Shown here: positions 24,509-32,332 of the stretch, in pieces
Position numbering within the stretch: the first letter of the stretch is position 1
How the letters are laid out: every line of letters begins with the position of its first letter
Source of the DNA: Pseudomonas sp. 8AS
GTDB taxonomy: Bacteria; Pseudomonadota; Gammaproteobacteria; Pseudomonadales; Pseudomonadaceae
DNA length: 64,000 nucleotides
Assembly: GCF_902506505.1 (NCBI RefSeq)
Contig: NZ_LR733406.1
Location: forward strand, 1,574,525 to 1,638,524
Reading direction: 5' to 3'
Made by a program: the position numbers and the translations under genes
Notes under the pieces: model-generated
Databases searched by the model: none
Told to the model about the DNA's origin: nothing
The model's input: the letters and a program-made list of their open reading frames with translations, nothing else

Positions 24509-24796
24509 ATGAACGGGAGCGAACGCATCCCCGCAAGACGTGGTGCACCTGCGGCGTCGGGCAACGATGCCGCGAGTGGCGGCTGCGACTCTTTCACACC
24601 GGTACAACCGCGCTACCCGGAGCGGGAGTGGGAGGCAAACTATTTGCTGCCGCAGCTGCTGCCCGGAGCGGAGTACCCGGCATACCCCACGCAGCCCGCG
24701 CTCCCGAGCCGGCTGAGCCGCTTGCTCAGTGGCTTGTGGGGGTTATACACGGGCTCCCACCTGCCCGGTCGACGGGTTACGGACACCTTGCATTAG
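24509..24796 (+). CDS. Possible small protein (95 aa) after the flavoprotein gene
   Basis: An ATG 14 bases after the flavoprotein stop opens a frame of 95 codons with GCGAGG upstream. The product is proline- and arginine-rich without signal or known motif (PVQPRYPEREWEANYLLPQL). Spacing supports an operon member, but composition is close to what GC-rich DNA gives by chance. Confidence 0.35.
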   Translation: MNGSERIPARRGAPAASGNDAASGGCDSFTPVQPRYPEREWEANYLLPQLLPGAEYPAYPTQPALPSRLSRLLSGLWGLYTGSHLPGRRVTDTLH

Positions 24797-24840
24797 CCGT
24801 ATCACCGGTCATTTGCCGCACCCGCGCCGTTCGCAAGCCA

Positions 24841-27069
24841 TCAGAACGGCCGCCCCAGGTAGAAGTACAGGCTGCTGTTGCCGTCGTCGGCGCGGCCGTA
24901 GCCCAGGTAGAGCGGGCCGATCGGACTGTCGGTGCCGATGAACAGGCTGTTGGAGAGTATCCAGTCGTCGCTGTTGCTCTTCACCAGCGGTTCGCCCATG
25001 CGCCCGACTTCCATGGAAATACCGCCGTAGGCGCCTTCCAGCAGGGTGCCACGCATGATGCGGTGGTAGTACAGGACGCGGCCGAACTGCAGGTTCTCGC
25101 CGAGCAGCTGGCCGGGGGCGTAGCCGGACTGGCGCAGGAAGCCGCCCCACTGGAAGTTCTCGTAGCTGGGCAGCGGCTCGTCGCCCAGCTTGTCGGCGGC
25201 GAACAGGGCGAAGTTGAAGGTGTGCGGCCCGAAGGAGATGGCCGAGGTCAGCTCGCCCGACCACTTGCTGTATTCCTCTTCCGCACCGAGCGCCTGCTGC
25301 GAATCGAAGACGCTCAACTGGCTGCGCCAGCCGGAGCGGGGGAAGTTGGCGCTGTCGATCTGGTCCAGGCGCAGGCGGGCGGTGAGGGCGCCGGCCTGCA
25401 GGCGCTTGTCTAGCGGCTCGAGATAGTCGGGGCCGCTGTCCAGGCTAGGGCTGACCTGGCCGGTGACCAGGCCCAGACGCAGTTCGCCGTAGCGGTTGAA
25501 CTGGCTGCCGACGTCGACGCCGGCCAGGGTCGAGAACATGTCGTAGGTGCCGATGCGCCGGTCATCGTCGTAGAGGTCGGCGCTGCGCTGGGTGATGGCC
25601 AGGTGCGGGGCGAAGAACAGCGGGCTGCCGGCGCTCAGCGGCTGGTACCACTCGCTCTGCCAGCTGGTGGTCTGGCCGATCTGTATATCGTTGCGCCACT
25701 CCGCGCCGCGGTCGTTGAGCCAGGTCTGGCGGTGGCTGCCGAGCAGGTTGAAGGAGGAGTCACCATCGAAGTCGCTGGACAGGCCCAGGCCGAAGCGCAG
25801 GTAGTCCGGGCCCCAGGTCTTCTCGACGGCGTCGATGGCCAGCACGCGCTTGCCGTCCTCTTCCAGCACCCGGTAGCTGACATGCTCGAAGTCGCCGGTG
25901 CCGTACAGGCGGCGCATGTCCTTGTCGAGCACGGCCTGGTCGACCGGCTTGCCCACCTGGGTGTCGACCAGGCCGACCAGGGCCTCGGGGTTGACCCGCT
26001 GCAGGTTGTCGAAGCGGATCTGCTCGACCACCAGTTGCTCGGGTTTGCCCTGGTGGGTCTGCTGCTGGCGCAGGGCGGCGTATTCGGCGGGCGGCAGCGC
26101 GAGCTGGCGCAGGCGCTGCTCCATCTTGCGGGTGGCGGCCTCGCCGAGCGGGGCGATCTGCGGCAGGGCGTCGAAGTCGCCGGTGGAATAGTCGCCCAGC
26201 TCCGGGGAGATCAGGATGTCCTGCGGCTGCAGGCTGGCCAGGGAGGCCTGCACGTTCTGTTCGGTGAGGATGCTGAGCATCTGCCCGGAAACGCCGAGGA
26301 TGCCGTTGAGCTGCTCGCGCTTGAGCAGCGGGGTGCCGACGTTGACTGCGATGATCACGTCGGCGCCCATCTGGCGCGCCGTCTCGACCGGCAGGTTGCT
26401 GGTCAGCATGCCGTCGACCAGCAGCATGCCGTTGAAGTCGGCCGGGGCCACGGCGCCCGGCACCGACATGCTGGCGCGCATCACGTTGGCCAGCTCGCCT
26501 TCCTCGAAGACCACGGCCTGGCCGGTGACCAGATCGGTGGCCACCGCGCGGTAGGGAATCGGCAGGCGGTCGAACTGCTGGTAGCCCTTGGTCTTGCTCA
26601 GCTGGCGCAGCACGGTCTCCAGCTGCACGCCGGTGACTATGCCCTTGCCCAGCTTGACCTCGCCCTTGTGCAGGCCGACTTCGGGGGTGAACAGGATGTC
26701 GTAGTCGTCCTCCTTGCGGCGCATGGCCAGTTCCTGGCGCGGCGGCTCCTCCTTGAACAGCAGCTCGGTGGAGATGCTGCTGAGGATCACGTCCATCTCC
26801 GGGAGGGTGGTGCCGGTGGCGTAGGCCGCGCCCACCAGCGAGCCCATGCTGGTGCCGGCGATGCAGTGCACCGGCACGCGGTATTCCTCCAGCACCCTGA
26901 GCACGCCGACATGGGCCGCGCCACGGGCGCCGCCGCCGGACAGCACCAGGCAGATGCGCGGGCGTTTCGTGGGTTCCTCGGCAGATGGGCTGTTCACCGC
27001 CGCCTGGGCGGGGGGCAGGACGGCGCTGGCAAGCAGTAGCGAGGCGAGGAAGCGAGGCATGGAGGTCAT
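24841..27069 (-). CDS. plpD: PlpD-like patatin phospholipase autotransporter (type Vd)
   Basis: This 742-residue outer-membrane protein has a signal peptide (1-24, ending AQA) and a patatin lipase domain with GGGARG (45-50), the nucleophile Ser74 in GTSMG and Asp219 in VDGML. A single POTRA domain (about 355-425) and a C-terminal beta-barrel follow, ending in Phe as barrels do. This is the type Vd layout of P. aeruginosa PlpD (about 728 residues). The ATG at 27069 was chosen over GTG 27084 and ATG 27060 by signal-peptide fit and is not certain. The gene follows the DUF4105 gene by 28 bases. Confidence 0.92.
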   Translation of the reverse strand: MTSMPRFLASLLLASAVLPPAQAAVNSPSAEEPTKRPRICLVLSGGGARGAAHVGVLRVLEEYRVPVHCIAGTSMGSLVGAAYATGTTLPEMDVILSSISTELLFKEEPPRQELAMRRKEDDYDILFTPEVGLHKGEVKLGKGIVTGVQLETVLRQLSKTKGYQQFDRLPIPYRAVATDLVTGQAVVFEEGELANVMRASMSVPGAVAPADFNGMLLVDGMLTSNLPVETARQMGADVIIAVNVGTPLLKREQLNGILGVSGQMLSILTEQNVQASLASLQPQDILISPELGDYSTGDFDALPQIAPLGEAATRKMEQRLRQLALPPAEYAALRQQQTHQGKPEQLVVEQIRFDNLQRVNPEALVGLVDTQVGKPVDQAVLDKDMRRLYGTGDFEHVSYRVLEEDGKRVLAIDAVEKTWGPDYLRFGLGLSSDFDGDSSFNLLGSHRQTWLNDRGAEWRNDIQIGQTTSWQSEWYQPLSAGSPLFFAPHLAITQRSADLYDDDRRIGTYDMFSTLAGVDVGSQFNRYGELRLGLVTGQVSPSLDSGPDYLEPLDKRLQAGALTARLRLDQIDSANFPRSGWRSQLSVFDSQQALGAEEEYSKWSGELTSAISFGPHTFNFALFAADKLGDEPLPSYENFQWGGFLRQSGYAPGQLLGENLQFGRVLYYHRIMRGTLLEGAYGGISMEVGRMGEPLVKSNSDDWILSNSLFIGTDSPIGPLYLGYGRADDGNSSLYFYLGRPF

Positions 27070-27097
27070 GGATGGCCTTGGCACTGTGGGCTGGTGG

Positions 27098-28084
27098 TCA
27101 GGGTTGGCGGATCAGGCGCGAGAACTCCGGTGAGTCCCCGGCGGCCTGGGCCTTGGTGTTGATCAGGGCGTCCCGTTGCAGGTCGGCGAAGGGCCGCTCG
27201 CTGCCGGCCAGGCGGCCTTGCTGATAGAGGTATTCGGGCAGATAGCCGCTGGCCAGCAGCTTCCAGCTGAACGGCAGGTGCCGTTCGTTGACCTGGCTGC
27301 TCATCCAGATGCTGGTGGTGCAGTTGGTGGTCAGGGTGTTGTAGAACTCGGGGCGCTGGTGCAGCTGGTTGATCCGCTCGACATAGGCCATGAACAGACG
27401 CCGGGCGTTCTCCAGCGGGCCTTGCAGGCGGTACAGGTGGACCTGCTCGGGCGGGTTGTCGCGGTGGTTGGTGCGCAGGCCGATGACGTCGCGCTCGTCG
27501 GCCACCACGTAGTACAGCTCGTACTGGCGGAAGAAACCCTTGATGGTCGAGTAGCTTTCGCCGACTTCCTTGCGGGTTTCGATGGACACGGCCACGTGCT
27601 GGCCATCGGCGAAGGCGAAGCTGAGGAATATATGGGCGATCGACGGGCCCATCCAGTAGGTGGCGATCAGGTCGACGCCGACCAGCTCGTCGAGGTTGAC
27701 CTGCTTGTCGTAGTACGCGGGGCTGTAGTCGAACTCGCTGCGGTACTGGAAGTTGCGCACGTTGTGCAGGGTGATGCGGTTGCCCTCGACGGTGGCCGAG
27801 GGCAGCACCGCCACATCGCCTTGCCACTGGCGCTCGTTGGACGGCGCCAGCGACTGCCACCACAGCAGCCAGGCACCGGCCACGACCAGCAGCAGGCCGG
27901 TGGCCAGGGCGCGGCCAGGGCGCCGCCACAGGCGGGAGATGGCGAACAGGGTCGGCAGTGCCATACCGGCAGCCAGCGCCTGGCCCAGGCTGCCCTGGGG
28001 GCCGGCGATCAGCAGCGCGGCGGCGCCCCAGGCCGTCAGGCAGAGCAGGGCGAGGGCCAGGAGGATCTTTGCGAATGTCTGCAT
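27098..28084 (-). CDS. DUF4105-domain membrane-anchored periplasmic protein
   Basis: The 328-residue product starts MQTFAKILLALALLCLTAWG and has further membrane segments near 30-50 and 60-80. The periplasmic part shows the DUF4105 (lipoprotein N-acyltransferase Lnb-like) features: HNVRNFQYRSEFDYSPAYYD, FLSFAFADGQHVAVSIETRK and a late TTNCTTSIW with a conserved Cys. Lnb-type members act in lipoprotein lipid modification; whether this one does is unknown. The start at 28084 was preferred to 28120. It lies just upstream of plpD on the same strand. Confidence 0.82.
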   Translation of the reverse strand: MQTFAKILLALALLCLTAWGAAALLIAGPQGSLGQALAAGMALPTLFAISRLWRRPGRALATGLLLVVAGAWLLWWQSLAPSNERQWQGDVAVLPSATVEGNRITLHNVRNFQYRSEFDYSPAYYDKQVNLDELVGVDLIATYWMGPSIAHIFLSFAFADGQHVAVSIETRKEVGESYSTIKGFFRQYELYYVVADERDVIGLRTNHRDNPPEQVHLYRLQGPLENARRLFMAYVERINQLHQRPEFYNTLTTNCTTSIWMSSQVNERHLPFSWKLLASGYLPEYLYQQGRLAGSERPFADLQRDALINTKAQAAGDSPEFSRLIRQP

Positions 28085-28317
28085 GGTGGGCGCAATCTGC
28101 ACAGGGGAACTGCCATCCATATACCAGAATAACCCACATGCTATGCAGGTCTAATCGGCTGTTCGACCCCGGCCGGCATTTCGCGCAGGTGAACGCCTTT
28201 GCGTTCTGCCGGCAGCGCTTGCGTACCCGGTTGTCATCTGGGCGCGGAATCCGCCGGCTTTCGCGCTAAAATGGCCGGCTATTCCGTGACCACCCAGCGC
28301 GAAGCCGAATCCAGACC

Positions 28318-30324
28318 ATGTCCCTGCCCAAGCACCACCTCGAACTGTTGAGCCCGGCGCGCGATGCCGCCATCGCCAAGGAGGCCATCCTGCATGGCGC
28401 CGACGCCGTGTATATCGGCGGCCCCAGCTTCGGCGCGCGGCACAACGCGAGCAACAGCGTGGCGGACATTGCCGCTCTGGTGGAATTCGCCCGCCTGTTC
28501 CATGCCAAGGTGTTCGTCACCATCAACACCATCCTGCATGATGACGAAGTGGAGCCGGCGCGCCAGCTGATCCACCAGCTCTACGACGCCGGCGTGGATG
28601 CGCTGATCGTGCAGGACATGGGCGTGATGGAAATGGACATCCCGCCGATCGAGCTGCATGCCAGCACCCAGTGCGATATCCGCACTTTGGACAAGGCCAA
28701 ATTCCTATCCCAGGCCGGCTTCTCGCAGATCGTCCTGGCGCGCGAGCTGAACCTGGAGCAGATCCGCGCGATCAGCGACAGCGTCGATGCCGCCGTCGAG
28801 TTCTTCATCCACGGTGCGCTGTGCGTGGCCTTCTCCGGCCAGTGCAACATCTCCCACGCGCAGACCGGGCGCAGCGCCAACCGCGGCGACTGCTCGCAGG
28901 CCTGCCGCCTGCCCTACACCCTCAAGGATGATCAGGGCCGCGTGGTGGCCTACGACAAGCACCTGCTGTCGATGAAGGACAACAACCAGACCGCCAACCT
29001 GATCCACCTGGTCGATGCCGGCGTGCGCTCGTTCAAGATCGAGGGCCGCTACAAGGACATGAGCTACGTGAAGAACATCACCGCTCATTACCGCCAGGAG
29101 CTGGATGCCATCCTCACCCAGCGCCCGGAACTGGCGCGCAGCTCCAGCGGCCGCACCGAGCACTTCTTCACCCCGGACACGGAAAAGACCTTCCACCGCG
29201 GCAGCACCGACTACTTCGTCACCGACCGCAAGATCGACATCGGCGCCTTCGAGTCGCCCAAGTTCGTCGGCCTGCCGGTGGGTGAAGTGCTCAAGGTCGG
29301 CAAGCACGACCTGACCGTGCAGACCTCCGAGAAGCTCAACAATGGCGACGGCCTCAACGTGCTGATCAAGCGCGAAGTGGTGGGCTTCCGCGCCAACACC
29401 GTGGAGCAGCTGGCCCAGGTCGAGGAGGAAGGCAGCACGCAGTGGCAGTACCGCGTGGTGCCCAACGAGATGCCAGCCGAGCTTAAACAACTGCGCCCGC
29501 ACCAGGTACTCAACCGCAACCTCGACCACAACTGGCAGCAGGCGCTGCTCAAGACCTCGTCCGAGCGCCGCGTGGCGGTGAGCTGGCAGGCCGAGCTGCG
29601 CGAAGCCGAGCTGCGCCTGACGGTGACCAGTGAGGACGGCAGCCGCGCCAGCGTCAGCCTGAGCGGCCCGTTCGGCCCGGCCAAGGATGCCGAGCAGGCC
29701 CGCGCGCAGCTGGCCGACACCCTGAGCAAGCTGGGCACCACCATCTACTACGTCAGCGACGTGCAGATCGACGCGCCGCAGGCCCTGTTCGTGCCCAACT
29801 CGCAGCTCAAGGCCCTGCGCCGCGAGGCCGTCGAGGCGCTGACCGCCGCCCGCGTGGCCGCTCACCCGCGCGGCAGCCGCAAGCCGGTCAGCGTGCCGCC
29901 GCCGGTGTACCCGGAGTCGCACCTGACCTTCCTCGCCAACGTCTACAACGAGAAGGCCCGCGCCTTCTACCAGCGCTTCGGCGTGCAGCTGATCGATGCG
30001 GCCTACGAGGCCCACGAGGAAAGCGGCGAAGTTCCGGTAATGATCACCAAGCACTGCCTGCGCTTCTCCTTCAACCTGTGCCCTAAGCAGGCCAAGGGCG
30101 TCACCGGCGTACGCACCAAGGTGGCGGACATGCAGCTGATCCATCAGGACGAGGTGCTGACCCTGAAGTTCGACTGCAAGCCGTGCGAGATGCACATCAT
30201 CGGCAAGATGAAGGGCCACATCCTGCATCAGCCGCAGCCGGGCAGCAGTGCCAGCATGGTCGGCTACATCAGCCCCGAAGACCTGCTCAAGACCATCAAG
30301 CGCAAGCCGGCCGGCGGCCACTGA
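28318..30324 (+). CDS. rlhA: U32-family RlhA-like 23S rRNA hydroxylation protein
   Basis: The product has 668 residues. An N-terminal peptidase U32 domain (LELLSPARDAAIAKEAILHG; FFIHGALCVAFSGQCNISHA; NRGDCSQACRLPY) carries the cysteines that bind an iron-sulfur cluster in the family. It is followed by a long C-terminal region with a DUF3656-type part, the layout of E. coli RlhA (YdcP, about 653), which makes 5-hydroxycytidine at C2501 of 23S rRNA. The late CKPCEM motif is also present. The ATG at 28318 gives the usual start. Shorter U32 paralogues, ubiU and ubiV, lie further along. Confidence 0.87.
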   Translation: MSLPKHHLELLSPARDAAIAKEAILHGADAVYIGGPSFGARHNASNSVADIAALVEFARLFHAKVFVTINTILHDDEVEPARQLIHQLYDAGVDALIVQDMGVMEMDIPPIELHASTQCDIRTLDKAKFLSQAGFSQIVLARELNLEQIRAISDSVDAAVEFFIHGALCVAFSGQCNISHAQTGRSANRGDCSQACRLPYTLKDDQGRVVAYDKHLLSMKDNNQTANLIHLVDAGVRSFKIEGRYKDMSYVKNITAHYRQELDAILTQRPELARSSSGRTEHFFTPDTEKTFHRGSTDYFVTDRKIDIGAFESPKFVGLPVGEVLKVGKHDLTVQTSEKLNNGDGLNVLIKREVVGFRANTVEQLAQVEEEGSTQWQYRVVPNEMPAELKQLRPHQVLNRNLDHNWQQALLKTSSERRVAVSWQAELREAELRLTVTSEDGSRASVSLSGPFGPAKDAEQARAQLADTLSKLGTTIYYVSDVQIDAPQALFVPNSQLKALRREAVEALTAARVAAHPRGSRKPVSVPPPVYPESHLTFLANVYNEKARAFYQRFGVQLIDAAYEAHEESGEVPVMITKHCLRFSFNLCPKQAKGVTGVRTKVADMQLIHQDEVLTLKFDCKPCEMHIIGKMKGHILHQPQPGSSASMVGYISPEDLLKTIKRKPAGGH

Positions 30325-30494
30325 GCCGCGCCCCTCGGCGGCGGCCGCGCCTGGCGCGGCCTGCAGCCGGCACCATGATGGCGGTCAAGAAGGCGCGGCG
30401 CTGATGGTCGTCCATCGGCGCCGGCCAACATGCTTCTGTCGCTCGCGCCATCGGCCTAGTTTTCCAGTCCTGACCCGAAACAGAGGACTGCATC

Positions 30495-31742
30495 ATGGAC
30501 TTCGCCTTCAGCCCCCGAGTAGACAGCCTGCGCCGGCAACTGCGCGATTTCATCGACCAGCATGTGCTGCCGCGACATGCCCAGTGGCAGGCCGAGGTGC
30601 GCGCCGGGCAGTTGCCGGTGTCGTTCATGGCCGACCTGCAGGCGCTGGCGCGCAGCGAGGGTTTGTGGAACCTGTTCCTGCCGGGGCTGCAGGCCGACGA
30701 GCCGGGCACTCGGCTGAGCAACCTGGACTATGCGCCGCTGGCGGAAATCATGGGCGCCATCCCCTGGGCGTCCGAGGTGTTCAACTGCAGCGCGCCGGAT
30801 ACCGGCAACATCGAGCTGCTGCACCTGTTCGCCAGCCCGGCGCAGCGCCGGCGCTGGCTCGACCCCCTGCTCGACGGCCGCATCCGCTCGGCCTTCGCCA
30901 TGAGCGAGCCGGACGTGGCCTCCGCGGACGCCAGCAATATCCAGACCCTGATCCGCCGCGAGGGCGAGCATTACGTGGTCAACGGGCGCAAGTGGTTCAT
31001 CACCAATGCGACGCACCCCGACTGCAAGCTGCTGATCGTGATGGGCAAGACCGACCCGGATGGCGCCGCCCATCGCCAGCAGAGCATGCTCCTGGTGCCG
31101 TTCGACACGCCCGGCGTGCAGGTGCTGCGCAATATCCCGGTGCTCAACCATGTCTCGCCGGAAGGCCATGCGGAAATCCTCCTGCGCGATGTGCGGGTGC
31201 CGCTCGACCATCTGCTCGGCGCCGAAGGCGATGGCTTCATGATGGCCCAGGCGCGTCTGGGGCCGGGGCGGGTGCACCACTGCATGCGCGCCATCGGCAT
31301 GGCCGAGCTGGCCTTGCAGCTGCTGCTGGAGCGCTGCCAGGAGCGCAAGCTGTTCGGTCGCCACCTGGCGCAGTACGCCAATATCGGCGACTGGATTGGC
31401 GAGTCGCGCCTCGACATCGAACAGGCGCGCCTGCTGGTGCTGAAGACCGCCTGGATGCTCGATGCGGTGGGGGCCAGGGCGGCGCGCAGGGAGATCGCCA
31501 TGATCAAGGCGGCGGTGCCGCGCATGCTGTGCCGGGTGGTCGACCGCGCCATGCAGGTGTTCGGCGCCATGGGCCTGAGCCCGGACACGCCGCTGGCGGA
31601 TTTCTACACCCTGGGCCGGGCGCTGCGCTTCGCCGACGGGCCGGATGAAGTGCACCTGCGCAGCCTGGCGCACTGGGAGCTGAGCGAAAGCGCCGAACGG
31701 CGTGGCCATACGGCGGCCTACCTGACACCTTTTCTCGGTTGA
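30495..31742 (+). CDS. Acyl-CoA dehydrogenase
   Basis: This 415-residue flavoenzyme has the expected domains: N-terminal helices, the middle beta domain (SAFAMSEPDVASADASNIQT and GRKWFITNATHPDCKLLIVM), and the C-terminal helical FAD domain (ERKLFGRHLAQYANIGDWIG; QVFGAMGLSPDTPLADFYTL). It is of the ACAD10/11-like long-substrate type by these motifs. AGAGG precedes the ATG at 30495. It stands alone with a hairpin after it. The substrate chain length is not visible. Confidence 0.93.
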   Translation: MDFAFSPRVDSLRRQLRDFIDQHVLPRHAQWQAEVRAGQLPVSFMADLQALARSEGLWNLFLPGLQADEPGTRLSNLDYAPLAEIMGAIPWASEVFNCSAPDTGNIELLHLFASPAQRRRWLDPLLDGRIRSAFAMSEPDVASADASNIQTLIRREGEHYVVNGRKWFITNATHPDCKLLIVMGKTDPDGAAHRQQSMLLVPFDTPGVQVLRNIPVLNHVSPEGHAEILLRDVRVPLDHLLGAEGDGFMMAQARLGPGRVHHCMRAIGMAELALQLLLERCQERKLFGRHLAQYANIGDWIGESRLDIEQARLLVLKTAWMLDAVGARAARREIAMIKAAVPRMLCRVVDRAMQVFGAMGLSPDTPLADFYTLGRALRFADGPDEVHLRSLAHWELSESAERRGHTAAYLTPFLG

Positions 31743-31745
31743 AAG

Positions 31746-31772
31746 CATAAGGCCCGCATTGCGGGCCTTATG
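31746..31772 (+). terminator. Hairpin after the acyl-CoA dehydrogenase gene
   Basis: CATAAGGCCCGC (31746-31757) and GCGGGCCTTATG (31761-31772) pair perfectly around ATT, between convergent genes. Confidence 0.75.
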
Positions 31773-31798
31773 GGTTGAGGGGGAGGGCGCTGCGCGGG

Positions 31799-32146
31799 CT
31801 AGAAGATCGACGGCAGCGGCGTAACGACGGCATTCAGGTGGCTGAGGAACAGGAAGCCGGACACCAGCACCGCATTGATCGACCAGGCCACCGTGAGGTA
31901 GCGGGCGATCTGCCCGTACATCGGCTCGCCGACATTCTGCGCATTGCGCCACACGGCGTTGAGCACGAAGGCGGTATAGGCGACGAAACTCAGCAACATC
32001 AGGCCGAACAGCGCGGTATCGACCGTGTTGAAGGCGATCATGATCAGGCCGAACAGCACATGGCTGACCACCACACCGTAGAGCCAGAACACCACCCACA
32101 GCGGCGTGCTGCCCGGTTCATTCAAGATCTGCTGGAGCTTGCTCAT
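31799..32146 (-). CDS. Small integral membrane protein downstream of norB (115 aa)
   Basis: The 115-residue product has three membrane helices (about 16-38, 45-65 and 83-104) after a short cytosolic start MSKLQQILNEPGSTPLWVVF. GGGAGGTGAT precedes the ATG at 32146. It follows norB on the same strand after 186 bases that hold a hairpin, so it may be a separate or partly coupled unit of the NO-reductase operon. No family was recognised; a respiratory accessory role is a guess from position. Confidence 0.75.
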   Translation of the reverse strand: MSKLQQILNEPGSTPLWVVFWLYGVVVSHVLFGLIMIAFNTVDTALFGLMLLSFVAYTAFVLNAVWRNAQNVGEPMYGQIARYLTVAWSINAVLVSGFLFLSHLNAVVTPLPSIF

Positions 32147-32249
32147 ATCACCTCCCGGGGCTGCTGGCGGCCCGTTTATCCTTGGGGCGCTGCCGCAGGC
32201 GGCAGCGGGGCGTGGTTCATGCACGCACGCCGAGGCGTGGTGCATGGAA

Positions 32250-32292
32250 AGTGGCCTGTGTGGCTAGGCATGAATTAACCGTACAGGCCACT
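32250..32292 (-). repeat. Hairpin downstream of norB
   Basis: AGTGGCCTGT (32250-32259) and ACAGGCCACT (32283-32292) form a perfect 10-bp stem with a 23-base loop. No clear T tract; it could be a weak terminator or a processing site. Confidence 0.5.
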
Positions 32293-32332
32293 AGAGCGTA
32301 GCGCGCTTTGCCGATTTGCTCCTGCGCGCCTC

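Noticed and set aside
25603..27039. A 478-codon plus-strand frame opposite the patatin gene
   Set aside because: It is the mirror of plpD with Gly/Ala/Val-rich product and no signal or domain.
28705..30321. A 538-codon minus-strand frame
   Set aside because: It is opposite rlhA, has repetitive composition and no recognisable domain; rlhA has full family conservation on the plus strand.
32250..32292. Strong terminator after norB
   Set aside because: The stem is perfect but the loop is 23 bases and there is no T tract, so it was recorded only as a hairpin.
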